Shown here in pieces: positions 22,237-33,487 of a DNA stretch of 64,000 bases. Made by a program: the position numbers and the translations under genes. Numbering within the stretch: the first letter of the stretch is position 1; the number at the start of each line of letters is the position of its first letter. The stretch is taken from NCBI RefSeq assembly GCF_033118175.1, contig NC_083694.1, positions 32,314,108 to 32,378,107 of the forward strand. Reading direction: 5' to 3'. Below the pieces are notes generated by a model. That model saw nothing but the letters and a program-made list of their open reading frames with translations. It was not told the DNA's origin and did no database searches. The stretch comes from Dama dama. Its lineage: Eukaryota; Chordata; Mammalia; Artiodactyla; Cervidae.

Positions 22237-22599
22237 TATATGAGGACACTAATGGAAGAGAAGGATTCTTTTAGTCAGGACTGTTTATGAAAACTCCTCT
22301 TTCCATCTATGGTGATAAAAGTTGCTCTACTCCTGCTGGTACAGAGGGGCACCTTCACAAGCAGAAATTTATGCCCTGTTTTTAGGCAGATAAGGGAGAA
22401 CAGAGAACTCTGCCTGAATCTATTAATTCTCAATTGCCTTCAGCTCAAAATAATCATTATACCAATAATCCTTATGACACATTTTGAGGTGGCATATTCT
22501 GATCCCTTCAGTATCATCACCATTGGTTTGGGACCCAGCCTGCTAAGGTGTGAATAGTGTTTCCCCCATTTACTCTGAGACTTTGGTAAAGTTACTTAA

Positions 22600-22760
22600 A
22601 ATTATCCAAGCCTCAAAACATTCATCTGTAAAAATGGAAATAAAAATAGTACCTACCTCATAGACTTAATGACAATTTAATGAGTTAATGTGTGTAATGA
22701 GCTTAAAATAATGCTTGAGGAAGATTAAGCACTAAATAAGCATAACCTACTATCATTAGG
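22600..22760 (-). repeat. MIR SINE
   Basis: Reversed MIR core: ttcatctgtaaaaatggaaa, 'agtacctacctcatagac', 'aatgagttaatgtgtg', 'taagcactaaataagc'. Confidence 0.75.
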
Positions 22761-23240
22761 CAGTTGGCCTGCTGAGCTTCAGTGCATAAGAATCCTCACT
22801 TGGCTGTCATTAATAGGGGTTACCTTTATATTCTGTTAGGTTTTAAAAATTCCATCTTTGTCCCTTCAAAGGGTATGGCAGTGAGACTCAGTGGAAAGAA
22901 CTTCAGATTTTGACAATAGCTTGAAAGATGTTAGAAGGTTCCTCCTAAAACTGGCTTCCTTCATGCTTCCTGCTGCTCTGATGTTAAAACTCAAGTCCAT
23001 AACTTTGGCTTCAAGGTCTGAAGTGGCCAGTGAGTGGTAGCAGAATATGTTACCTCCACATACACTTTGGCATATTGATTATTTTGAGCTATAGGCACTT
23101 GAAAAACAGCAAATGCAGGGAGAGGCTTAGTCTGAACTCCCCTTTCCTACCTAAAGATGGATTCTCTGAAAGGAGCTCAACTCTCCTAAATCTCCTCCCT
23201 GGGAGTTTCATCAAAAAGGGAAGACTGACTCTTATCACAA
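22761..23240. other. Intergenic, nothing recognised
   Basis: The long open frame that starts at 23030 runs through two SINEs and is treated as spurious. Confidence 0.45.
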
Positions 23241-23462
23241 GTGAAAGTAAAGTGAACATGTTGGTTGCTCAGTTGTGTCCAACTCTTTGCAACCCCATGG
23301 ACTGTAGCCTTCCAGGCTACTTGTCCATGGAATTCTCCAGGCAAGAATACTGGAGTGGATTGCCATTTCCTTCTCCAGGGGATCTTCCCCACCCAGGGAT
23401 CAAACCCAGGTCTCTTGCATTGCAGGCAGATTCTTTAGAGTTTGAGCTACCTGGGGGCCCTT
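23241..23462 (-). mobile_element. Bov-tA SINE
   Basis: Full length from 'gaaagtaaagtgaacatg' tail to the reversed head 'gagctacctgggggccc'. Confidence 0.85.
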
Positions 23463-23651
23463 TTCTTTACCTAAAAAGGGCTTGTTGCCTCCCCATCAGG
23501 GAATTGAACTCTGGTCTCTCACAGTATAGGTGGGGATATATTCACCACTATACTAAAGAGGTTGGTGACCTTATCACAAGACAGGAGACTAGACATCAAT
23601 GCCACACCCAGACAAACTCTATCACAAACTATCAATCCTCCCATCTATTCT

Positions 23652-23782
23652 TCTGGGATTCTCCAGGCAAGAACACTGGAGTGCCATTTCCTCTCCCAGG
23701 TGATCTTTCTGATCCAGGAATCAAACCTGCCTCTCTTGCGTTGGCAGACAGGTTCTTTACCATTGCACCACCTGGGAAGCCC
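23652..23782 (-). mobile_element. Bov-tA SINE, 3' part missing
   Basis: Head plus the 'attctccaggcaagaacactg' block only. It lacks the tail monomer and lies 190 bp from a full copy in the same orientation. Confidence 0.8.
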
Positions 23783-24629
23783 ATCTCCCATGTATACACA
23801 TTAATAATTGTCTTCACTTTTTCATTTGCTCCTCTGTCTTGTATTATACCAGTCAAGAACTTAGAGGGTAGAGGGAAATTCATTTTTCCTCCCTCACACC
23901 TGCCTCCATGCAATTCTCCAAGCTGACATTATACCACTTTCTTCTTTGCTCATTGCACGTGGTTCATTCTTATTCTTTTCTTCTGCCCCAGGCTCCCAGA
24001 GCTCTCTGTACCCTCCTCCCATAATCCCTGTCACCACTGAAGGCCAGTTCCCTTTTGTGGATTGCTTGTTTCATGTCTGTCTCCTCCATCAGCCTATAAA
24101 TGTAATGAGCCCATGTGCTTGAAATTCATCAACTCTGAATCAACATCTGGCACAATTCCTAGCATCCTAGAGTGACTTAGAAAATATGTGTGAATGGGTG
24201 AAAGAATGTTAGTGACCAAGGAAGTCATCGGAGAATATCCTCATGATATAGGACTTGTTGGAGCTGCTCAGTCGGTACTTCAATGAGAATGTCCTGGCAA
24301 ACTATACCCAGTAACAGTTGCTATCGTTCACTGAATGCCCATTCATGCAGCAGGCGCTGATTGACCACCTACTGTGGGCAAAGCCCTAGACTTGGCACTG
24401 GGCCATAGCAGTGGACACCACAGCTAGAAAGCCCTGCCCTGAGAAAAGCACTGGGCATAGCTGCTCTAGTTATTTTGTTGTACTTTGTGTTTTGGTAGAA
24501 TTCAAAGGTACAGATAAACTGCAAGAATAGCACAAGGAGCTCCCTCATACCTTTTACCAAGATTTAACGATGCATTTCATTTAGCCCTATTTTGAGATAA
24601 AAACTTCTTTTAATGTTAAGCTTTACTGA
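23783..24629. other. Intergenic with possible old LINE tail
   Basis: The segment about 23940-24200 has a 'gagcccatgtgcttgaa ... ggcacaattcctagcat' pattern like an old LINE/MIR tail. Otherwise nothing was recognised. Confidence 0.35.
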
Positions 24630-25395
24630 ATAGAGTTAGAGAACCTTTGGTATAGGAGAATATGGGGGTTCAAATGAGTTTGTAAACTCATATTTAGTGC
24701 AATGGCCAGTTGCTATGGAATATCTTATACCTTTTTCCCCTAATCATGAGTCACTGAACTTGACCATATTGCCCATAAAAGGTGTGACAGCACTCTCAGT
24801 GAGGTGTTCAAGGAATGAACTGGTGATAGTTAAGTGTGTTTTAACAATCTCTGGTGAAAAGACATCATGCAAAAGTAAAATCCACTTATTCCTCTCTTAC
24901 AGCTAACAGCTGTGACCAATTTTATTTTTGTTACCAGGATTAGTGTGCATTTTCCCTTGCCCAGTTTCCATTTCCCTCATGGTGGGATCTTGCCCTCATC
25001 CTCCTCCCCACCCTCCAGCTCCCAACAGTCACATGTGCTCAAATCCAGCTGCCTTTATGATGCCATCATTGTGAGCTCCAGTTGCCATGGCAGCATGAAG
25101 GATTTGGAAGTTGTGTTTTCTTTTATTGGGTTCTTTTTCTTTTTTTTTCTTTTTTTGCATTCCTCATTTCAGCATCCTCAGCAGTTAAGCATTCTGATCT
25201 GACTGACAATTTTAGATGCCCTTTGGTTAATCTTTGTGTTTCATGAAACTCTTTTAACATTTCTAGCTACTCTTCACCTAACCCTTTAATCCAGGCTTGC
25301 TGTGATACACAATTCCAGGGGCTTCTATTCTCATGGTAGTCAGTGAGGTGGGATCCCCTTCTGCCCAGCTGTGAACCCCACTTTCCTCCACACTG
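24630..25395 (+). repeat. Dispersed repeat, copy 1 of a pair
   Basis: Clear similarity to 55280-55900 in the same orientation: 'tatttagtgcaatggccagttgc', 'gtgaccaattttatttttgttacc', 'gtttccatttccctc', 'ccagttgccatggcagcatg'. The length and style suggest an ERV-derived family, but I cannot name it. Confidence 0.55.
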
Positions 25396-26045
25396 CTCTT
25401 ACTGAGGCCCATGTTTTCCATTGAGTGCGTTCCCCTTCACTGTAATGGGCAATAACCCAACTTATTTAACGATAGCTCTGCTTCTGGTGACCTTTGGCTA
25501 GAGATCACTCCCCACACTCCACACTACATTGCTCCCCTATCAAGCCCCACCCTCACTCCCAACTGATTGAGGTATTTTCAGACAATTCGGATTCATCCAT
25601 TTAGGTTTCTTTTAAATCTTTAAAAAAAGAAAAGAAACATTTTTTTCATTGAGGTTTAGTTGCTTTGCAACATTATATTAGTTTCATATGTACACACCTA
25701 TTGAAGTTATGAAGTCTCTTAGGCTTTATGATGTGTGTTGGACAGAGACTGTTCGGGTATTTCCAAGCCCTAAGAAGCTAAGTTAAGTGTTCTGTAACTG
25801 CAGAAATAATGAAGCTGAACTATAACCTGCTTCAAGAAGTCTCTGGGCTTCTTTTCTGAGAGGCAAAAAGCACTAGAAATTGGTCATTTGGTAATAATTT
25901 TCTGGAGAATAGTTCAGCTTTGACTGTGTTAATGATCTCCAGCCAAAGGTCACCAGAAGCAGAGCTATTGTTAAACAAGTTAGGTTATTGCCCATTACAC
26001 TGAAGGGGCACACACTCAATGGAAAACATGGGTCTCAGGTAAGAG
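25396..26045. repeat. Inverted repeat, 112-bp arms, 425-bp spacer
   Basis: Arm 1 (25396-25507) and arm 2 (25933-26045) are reverse complements with roughly 90% identity by eye. Shared perfect core: cccatgttttccattgagtg and, further in, 'gctctgcttctggtgac'. The spacer includes an old L1-like line (25640-25700). Confidence 0.85.
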
Positions 26046-26079
26046 GGGATATAAAAGTATTATGGGATTTGGACTTGTG

Positions 26080-26480
26080 TTGGTGATTTGGAAAGGGTTT
26101 AAATCAGAAGGGTTTTGCTTTGAATTGGATGCTGTCAGGAAGCAGGGGAAATTCCATACTTGGGTATTTTAATAAATCTTATCTATAAGAGAAGAATGAC
26201 AAAAGGCTAAAGCTGTGATTGGTAAAGAAATAGCAGTCATTCATACTGGCCAAGTTAGGGGCTCTTTGGTCATTTTTGTGGTCTGGGTAGTTGTTGTAGC
26301 TTGGACAATGCCTGTGTTTTTGCCTGTGTTCAGACATGATTACAGAGAGGTCTTGTTTTTATCTTGATCCACCATGGATAGTCACAGAGTGGCCTTGTCT
26401 GATGTAATTGCTGTATGGAGTTGTTATGCTCACCAGGAAGACCCTGGTTTTTCTGTAGGCACCAAGCCAGCTCCTTGATA
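26080..26480. repeat. ERV-like region shared with 36080-36420
   Basis: The block 'catttttgtggtctgg ... tgttcagacatgattacag ... agtcacagagtg ... gttatgctcaccagg' matches the order of blocks at 36160-36330. This suggests two copies of one retroviral or LTR family. Confidence 0.5.
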
Positions 26481-26558
26481 TGAAGGTATGTACTTTTCTC
26501 TTTCTCAAATAGAAATTTCAAAACTTAAAACAATAGCTGGTGACTTAAAGTGGCATAA

Positions 26559-26988
26559 TGTGAGAGCTGCAAGTTAAGTTTTACTTGGGGCAAAATGAGG
26601 AGTGCAGCCCGGGAGACAGCACCTCAGATAGCTCTGAGAGACTGCCACAAGGTGGTAGGTGGCGAGGTCCATATATAGGATTTCGGTGAAGGAACAGTTC
26701 ATGCAATCAAGTATTTATCTGACAAAAGGTTTCTGCCAGTCACAAGGAGCTGATGTCACCGTGAAGGGATTTAGGGCTTTTCTAGACAGGAGGATTGAGA
26801 TCATTAAATCAATTCCTGAAAATATCACTATCTAAAGACCTATTCCACCAGTATTCCTGGAGCAAAAATGCCTCATTCTCCACCGGAACTCCCTTCAGGG
26901 CACGTCAAAGGTCAACAGCTGCAGCAGCACTGGATTCAGTTCCCACAGAGGCAAATGGCAAATGTTCCCAGCAAGTGCTAGTTTGTCA
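26559..26988 (-). mobile_element. Solo ERV LTR
   Basis: On the minus strand it would start tgacaaactagcac and end with 'cattttgccccaagtaaaac', 'ttaacttgcagctctcaca', a typical R/U5 end. Fragments of the same family are at 7310-7445 (+, front part) and 49400-49520 (-, end part). No clear TSD. Confidence 0.6.
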
Positions 26989-27029
26989 TTGAATAACAAT
27001 GAAATTTTTTTAAAAAAGTAGTAACTTGT

Positions 27030-27218
27030 GTAGTGGCTCAGACAGTAAGGAACTTGCCTGCAATGCCAGAGACCCAGGCCCCTAGAGAAGGGATGGCACC
27101 CCACTCCAGTATGCTTGCCTGGAGAATCCCATGGACAGAGGAGCCTGGTGTGCTGCAGTCTGTGGGGTCACAAAGAGTGGGACATGACTGAGTGACTTTC
27201 TCTTTCACTTTTCAACCT
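27030..27218 (+). mobile_element. Bov-tA SINE
   Basis: The head is partly deleted: after 'gagacccagg' it jumps to 'cccctagagaagggatgg'. The tail 'tctctttcactttt' is intact. Confidence 0.8.
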
Positions 27219-27363
27219 CATGTGTTACCTTTAATTTATAACCTAATTTAATACAGAAATAATTGGCTGTGATTCTGGAAGAAATGGTTTCTTCTAGCTT
27301 TATATACATAGGCGTTTCAAAATTATAGAACATTACAGTTGGAAGAAGGTTTAAAATGATCTA

Positions 27364-27568
27364 CGCGTGCTTGCTAAGTCGCTTCAGTCTGACTCTTTGT
27401 GACCCCATGGACTGTAGCCCACCACGCTCCTCTGTCCATGGAATTCTCCAGGCAACAATTCTGGAGTGGATTGCTATTCCCTTCTCCAGAGTCCTGACCT
27501 AGGGATCCAATCCGGGTCTCCTGCCTTGCAGGCAGATTCTTTACCATCTGAGCCACCAGGGAAGCCCC
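27364..27568 (-). mobile_element. Bov-tA SINE
   Basis: Full length with a small deletion in the 'gtcgcttcagtctgactc' region. Ends 'gccaccagggaagcccc'. Confidence 0.85.
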
Positions 27569-27639
27569 AGACCTTGCTTGGATGGATTAATCTGCTACAG
27601 TGGGCTGTCTTGTCCATTTGTTCATGGATTGTTCCAAAT

Positions 27640-27740
27640 CACACGATCGAGTTTTATAGATGAGGAAACTGACAGAGAGATTAAGTAACTTCACTGGGCC
27701 AAGGCGGGCTATTTTCCCAAACTAAATTTGTCTGCCTGCA
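27640..27740 (+). repeat. MIR SINE fragment
   Basis: Core line gatgaggaaactgacagaga followed by 'attaagtaacttcac'. Confidence 0.6.
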
Positions 27741-28523
27741 AAGCCCGTGGTCTTTCCAGGATGCTTCAACCACTCAGGACCATGCTGGGCAAAAGTATTT
27801 GCTAAAAACATGTTTGTTAAGTTGGTTTTACTAGAGCAGAAGCAGAATGAACACAGATTCACCATAATTAGGGCACTTCTCCAAAGTGGGGGCGGGAGGA
27901 GGACGGGACAGTGTTCATACTGCCCAGGACTGTCTAGGAGCTAGAACTTGGTTCATGTGATTATCAGTCTGCTTTGAGAAGTTCTGCCCTCAGAAAGTTT
28001 GGTGGGAAATAAATAGGAAGTAGGCTCTTTGTTAAGTGACAGTACCAGCTTAGAAATCTCATATGCAGTCTTAGAAATCAACAGAGACATAGCAGGAAAT
28101 AGACTGGGGCAAGTAACACAGCTAGAATTACATATTGGTAAATGTGGAACCAGCTCAGGCTTTGAAAAAGCTTTTTTCTCCGTTACTATAGTTACAACAA
28201 GCAAAAATAAAAACAAGCAAACAAAAAACATTACTATTGTGCTTTATTCTTTTTTCCTCCATAATATCTTGATCTTGATGGTAAGCCATGTGAATTAAAA
28301 AAGAAAGAATCTGAGGTCACCCAGTCAGTGGTCACATACAGCTATTTGCCTTGCTGGGCTCTGTGTGATTCAGAAATAATGGAGAGTAGGAGGGAAGGAG
28401 TGACTCATGCACTGAAGCTGGCAAGAAGTAGAGTTCTTGACTAAAATGATAAAAGTTCTTCTCTCATTATGTTGTTAATGCCATTGTCTAAATATAACAT
28501 TGGACATAATTTTTAACCTAATC
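27741..28523. other. Intergenic, nothing recognised
   Basis: Overlapping frames on both strands at 27953-28298 show no known domain. Confidence 0.4.
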
Positions 28524-28533
28524 AAAAGAAGAG

Positions 28534-28746
28534 TGAAAGTAAAAGTTTAGTTGCTCAGTTTTGTCTGCTTTGCGACCCCATGGACTGTAGCCTACCAGGC
28601 TCCTCCATCCATGGGGTTTTCCAGGCAAGAGTACTGGAGTGGGTTGCTATTTCCTTCTCCAGAGGATCTTCCTGACCCAGGGATCAAACCCAGGTCTCCC
28701 ACATTGTAGGCAGATGCTTTACCATATGAGGCACCAGGGAAGTCCT
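28534..28746 (-). mobile_element. Bov-tA SINE with 10-bp TSD
   Basis: Bracketed by aaaagaagag at 28524-28533 and 28747-28756. Confidence 0.9.
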
Positions 28747-28849
28747 AAAAGAAGAGAGTAGTACCTTAATATGTACCAGTCCTATCCTAGAAACTTTACA
28801 GGTACTAGTTCATTTAATCTTTATATATATATTAACAACCTAAAGATTT

Positions 28850-29329
28850 TTTTATAATTTATTTATTTTTTTGGTTGTGCTGGGTCTTTGTGGGCTTCCC
28901 TTGGGGCTCAGCTGGTAAAGAATCCACCTGCAATGTGGGAGACCTGGGTTCTATCCCTGGGTTGGGAAGATCCCCTGGAGAAGGGAAAGGCTACCCACTC
29001 CAGTATTCTGGCTTGGAGAATTCCATAGACTGTATGGTCCATGGCGTTGCAAAGATTCGGACATGATTGAGCGTCTTTGTAGCTGCTCATGGGCTTTCTC
29101 GTTGCAGAGAACAGGGGTTACTCTCTACTTAACTGGTGATGCACCAGTTCCTCATTGTGATGGCTTCTCTTGTAGAGGAACACAGGTTCTAGGGAGCCTG
29201 GGCTTCAGTAGTTGTGACGCATGGGCTTAGTTGCTCCATGGCATGTGGAATCTTCCTGGACCAGGGATCAAACCCATATCCCCTGCATTGACAGGTGGAT
29301 TCTTACCCACTGTACCACCAGAGAAGTCC
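28850..29329 (-). mobile_element. CHR-type SINE, interrupted
   Basis: The A-rich tail (28850-28880) and 'gttgtgctgggtcttt' are separated from the body (29081 on: 'gctcatgggctttctcgttgc') by a Bov-tA insertion. The reversed head ends 'ccaccagagaagtcc'. Confidence 0.85.
28892..29072 (+). mobile_element. Bov-tA SINE nested in a CHR SINE
   Basis: TSD gtctttgt at 28884-28891 and 29073-29080. This shows that the Bov-tA insertion is younger than the CHR SINE. Confidence 0.9.
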
Positions 29330-29539
29330 AAATATTTCATTTAATCTTTGTAATAGCCATTTTCTCACTGGATGACAGCAAGCCCTCCAATTTATCCCTA
29401 GTATTTGTTGAACACTTCTGAGCACATTTGTTGAGGACCTGCCCATTGATGTGAGTGTCTCAAGAAAATAAAGTCTTTGTCTTGAGTGTGGCGTGTTAGG
29501 GAGATAAAACATGATTATAGCAGGGGCAAGTTAGATCAC

Positions 29540-30040
29540 CCGTGCCAAAGGATAGATTATTTGATAAATGCAATTGAGACAATGAGCTTGCCATTTGGAA
29601 TAAAAGAGAATATGAGACCCAAATCAAGTCTTGCATTAAAATAAATTCCAGATGCATCAAATATTTTAATGTAGAAACCGTGAAACTGTATTGTGTTAGA
29701 TGAAAATAAACCATGGGTGTATAATTTTATAATCTTGGAATGGAGATCATCTTTCTCACCATGACACAAAACTCAAATGCCATAAAGAAAAGACTACTAA
29801 TTTTGACCTAATAAAAGTTAAAACTAAGACTTCTAGATAACGAATTCAATTACAAATATGATCAAAGTAAACCTGGAGGTGGGGGATGTTTGCAACCCTT
29901 ATGACAAACTGCTAACTTCCCTAGTATACAAAAAATCTTGGAATTCAATTGAACAATATTAAAAATTATTAACAAAATGTTCTTCGTTCAACAAAGAGGA
30001 AATCCAAATGGATGTAAACACCAAAATGTTTAACAATAAT
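29540..30040 (+). repeat. L1 ORF2 3' end, decayed
   Basis: Legible ORF2 end text: 'aattttgacctaataaaag', 'ggatgtttgcaacccttatg', 'tagtatacaaaaaatcttgg'. No usable reading frame is left. Confidence 0.55.
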
Positions 30041-30982
30041 TATAGGATTTCATGTTGAAACATTGGGACTTTCTCATGTAAAAGATTAGGAAATGTTTTC
30101 AAAATTGGTACTATCCAGCGTTTTTATGTTGTGATGGAATAGGCAACTTCAATAGAAATATAAGCTTATAAAACCAATATGTCCTTAAACATGAACAAGA
30201 CGGGACTCTCTGTACTTTAGAGAACCCCATTCTGGTCTTCATCTGCTGCCTATTTCCCCACTGGAGTAAGGTTCTAGGGGATTAAGAGGACTGGCCCTCC
30301 CCTTTGAGATCATACTCCGCATGTCTAGGACCCTGCTTTTCTCTGCGCAAGTGGCCCAGTACCCATATCAGAAACTACACAGGCCTCTGTCCTTAGTCCA
30401 AGGATGGATATTGCCGCTTGGACCTTTGGCCAGAAGGGGCCACTGAAGGATGGCTGTTTGCAGAGCTGTGGATGAAGCTTGAAACTGATGTGCTCACAGG
30501 GAAGCAGGAGAGACTCTGCTTTGTGGAAAGGAGACAGAGGCAGAAGAAGAGGGGAGATGGTTCGTGGACTGTGGACCCATGTAACATCTCATCCTGGAAA
30601 TTCAAGGTGTCTGAGAATTCCGAAGTTGAAGCTCGCCTTTGAGGTGATGATGAAGGTGTATTTGTCAAGGCTGGAAGATAAAATGTACGTCACTGAACAG
30701 TCTGTAGCTTGGTTTAAGTGTTTATACATATTCCACTGGTGCTTCTGCTCTAGGTTCCATGGGTGTCAGGGTGGGTCTGTGTGCAATCATTATAGAACAA
30801 TATTTGGTGAAGAAATTTTTTAACTTAGAAAATATTCATATCCATTTATTCAGAAATTCCCTATTCAGAAATTTATGATATGGAAATATTCATATGTCAT
30901 ATAAGTACACAAACTTATGTACAAAGGGGTTTACAACATCTTCACAGTTTTAACAATAAATGATAATAAAATGTGCCGAGTA
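30041..30982. other. Intergenic, possibly unique sequence
   Basis: This holds the least repeat-like text near BECN2's downstream flank. Open frames 30418-30642 (+), 30479-30823 (+) and 30393-30668 (-) overlap each other. None has a recognised domain. Confidence 0.4.
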
Positions 30983-30990
30983 TTTTCAGT

Positions 30991-32146
30991 TCAGTTCAGT
31001 TCAGTCGCTCAGTCTTGTCTGACTCTTTGCGACCCCATGAATCGCAGCACGCCAGGCCTCCCTGTCCATCACCAACTCCTGGAGTTTACTCAAACTCATG
31101 CCCATCGAGTCGGTAATGCCATCCAGCCATCTCATCCTCTGTCGTCCCCTTCTCCTCCTGCCCCCAATCCCTCCCAGCATCAGGGTCTTTTCCAATGAGT
31201 CAACTCTTCGCATCAGGTGGCCAAAGTATTGGAGTTTCAGCTTCAGCATCAGTCCTTCCAATGAACACCCAGGACTTATCTCCTTCAGGATGGACTGGTT
31301 GGATCTCCTTGCAGTCCAAGGGACTCCCAAGAGTCTTCTCCAACACCACAGTTCAGAAGCATCAATTTTTTGGTGCTCAGCTTTCTTCACAGTCCAACTC
31401 TCACATCCATACATGACCACTGGAAAAACCATAGCCTTGACTAGGTGGACCTTTGTTGGCAAAGTAATGTCTCTGCTTTTAAATATGCTATCTAGGTTGG
31501 TCATAACTTTCCTTCCAAGGAGTAAGTGTCTTTTAATTTCATGGCTGCAGTCACCATTTGCAGTGATTTTAGAGCCCCCCAAAATAAAGTCTGACACTGT
31601 TTCCACTGTCTCCCCATCTATTTCCCATGCAGTGATGGGACCAGATGCCATGATCTTAGTTTTCTGAATGTTGAGCTTTAAACCAATTTTTTCACTCTCC
31701 TCTTTCACTTACATCAAGAGGCTTTTTAGTTCCTCTTCACTTTCTGCCATAAGGGTGGTGTCATCTGCATATCTGAGGTTATTGATATTTCTCCCAGCAA
31801 TCTTAATTCCAGCTTGTGCTTCTTCCAGCCCAGTGTTTCTCATGATGTACTCTGCATATAAGTTAAATAAGCAGGGTGACAATATACAGCCTTGACGTAC
31901 TCCTTTTCCTATTTGGAACCAGTCTGTTGTTCCATGTCCAGTTCTAACTGTTGCTTCCTGACCTGCATACAGGTTTCTCAAGAGGCAGGTCAGGTGGTCT
32001 GGTATTCCCATCTCCTTCAGAATTTTCCACAGTTTACTGTGATCCACACAGTTGAAGTCTTTGGCGTAGTCAATAAAGCAGAAATAGATGTTTTTCTGGA
32101 ACTCTTTTGTTTTTTCAATGATCCAGCAGATATTGGCAATTTGATC
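30991..32146 (-). mobile_element. BovB LINE, 5'-truncated, almost intact frame
   Basis: The minus strand carries the second half of the BovB reverse transcriptase. Catalytic YADD is present at 31760-31771. The C-terminal domain runs on to 'RAAIHGVAKSQTRLSD' at the element end. The frame is interrupted by a single in-frame stop at 31709-31711 (112 codons before it, 235 after, same frame). Flanking ttttcagt at 30983-30990 and 32147-32154 may be an 8-bp TSD, although it overlaps the element's own ttcag tail. It is dead on arrival because the 5' part and the endonuclease are missing. Confidence 0.9.
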
Positions 32147-32154
32147 TTTTCAGT

Positions 32155-32605
32155 GAACTCTCACAATTAAATTAGTACCATTAATTCCATGTTTTAGAAG
32201 ATAAGATGAAAGTTTAAAGAGAATATCTACTTTCTATTTAGCTTATAAGTAGTATAGCTGAGGAGCTGGGGCTTTTTTTTTAACTTCTGATAATGAAATT
32301 TTTCAAATTAAAAAAAAGGTTTGTATATACCTGACCATTATACTATTTCTTTTTAAAAATTAAAGAATAAGGAGTACAGAGAGAGACAAATTCTGTATGA
32401 TCTAATTTCAGTAATTATTCCCAATATGTCTCTTAGAGCTGTCTGTTGCTTTTTCAAGTGGCCTGTCACAGGGGCAGGGGCTTTGGGTGCAGCCATCCTG
32501 GGTGTGGTATAAGCCCTCTTGAAGGAGGTTGCCATTAACCCCAACATAGAGCCACCGAGGACACAACCCACACACTGCAGAAAAATTATATTAAATAAAT
32601 TCTCG
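32155..32605. other. Spacer between opposed BovB copies
   Basis: AT-rich DNA. A 72-codon minus-strand frame at 32353-32571 has a slightly unusual Ala/Pro-rich stretch (APKAPAPVTGHLKKQQ) but no recognised family. Its downstream part ('gatcatacagaatttgtctc' on the minus strand) looks like old L1 text. Confidence 0.4.
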
Positions 32606-33271
32606 CACTGTTAAGAAAGTTCTAGGACCCACGTGAGATTTCCCAACCTGGGGGTCTGGCAAAGGGACTGAGAACCCCTAGGGAATTTGACTTTGGAGGC
32701 CAATGGGATTTGATTACAGAACCTACACAGGGCTGGGGAAACAGACTCTTGGAAGGCACAAGCAAAACCTTGTGCACACCAGGACCCAGCAGAAAGGAGC
32801 AGTGACCCCACAAGAGACTGACCCAGACTTGCCTGTGAGTGTCCAGGAGTCTCCTGCAGAGGCATGGGTCAGCAGTGGCCTGCTACAAGGCAGTGCATGC
32901 ATGGACCTTTTGGAAGGGTCACCATTACCTCCACCATAGTTTGGGGTCAGGTCAAACAATGCAGGGGAACACAGCCCCACCCGTCAACAGAAAATTGGAT
33001 TAAAGATTTACTGAGAATGGACATCAGAACAAGACCCAGTTTCCTCCCCAGTCAGTCTCTCCCATCAGGAAGCTTCCAAAAGCCTCTTATCCCTATCCCA
33101 CAGAGGGCAGACAGAATGAAAACCACAATCATAGAAAACTAATCAAACTGATCACAAGGACCACAGCCTCATCTAATTCAGTGAAACTATGAGCCAAGCC
33201 TCGTAAGGTCACCCAAGATGGACAGGTCATGGTAGAGAACTCTGACAAACTGTGGTCCACTGGAGAAGGCA

Positions 33272-33487
33272 GGCTCCCCTGGTGGCCAGAGGGTGAAGTG
33301 TCTACCTGCAATGTGGGAGACCTAGGTTTGATCCCTGGGTCGGAGTCAGGAAGACTGCCTGGTGAAGGAAATGTCAACCCACTCCAGTACACTTGCCTGG
33401 AAAATGCAATGGAGAGAGGAGCCTGATAGGCTAGAGTCAATGCAATCTCAAATAGGCATACACGACTGAGCAACTTCACCTCACCGT
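33272..33487 (+). mobile_element. Bov-tA SINE nested in BovB, 8-bp TSD
   Basis: TSD agaaggca at 33264-33271 and 33488-33495. Removing the insert restores the BovB line 'ggagaaggcaatggcaaacc'. Confidence 0.9.

Larger units (their letters stand above)
21595..22530 (-). mobile_element. LTR-like element split by a DNA transposon
   Basis: The 'caaattaaactaacaaaagatg ... aacaaggaaaaaagtatacag' stretch resembles the reverse of the LTR family at 42140-42480 and 63501-64000. Similar sequence appears to resume at 22240. The class is a guess (ERV LTR). Confidence 0.4.

Noticed and set aside
23030..23926. 298-codon open frame, plus strand
   Set aside because: It reads through two minus-strand Bov-tA SINEs (23241-23462 and 23652-23782). 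No domain is present and the SINE-derived peptide recurs in many other frames of the window.
31098..31667. 189-codon plus-strand frame
   Set aside because: Antisense shadow of the BovB coding region. The same shadow appears opposite the other BovB copies.
31001..32047. Minus-strand 112- and 235-codon frames as genes
   Set aside because: They are the BovB RT and C-terminal region, split by one stop.
32353..32571. Possible small mitochondrial-type protein (Ala/Pro-rich minus frame)
   Set aside because: No recognised family. Its 3' part reads like old L1 DNA, and it ends in AT-rich repeat text.
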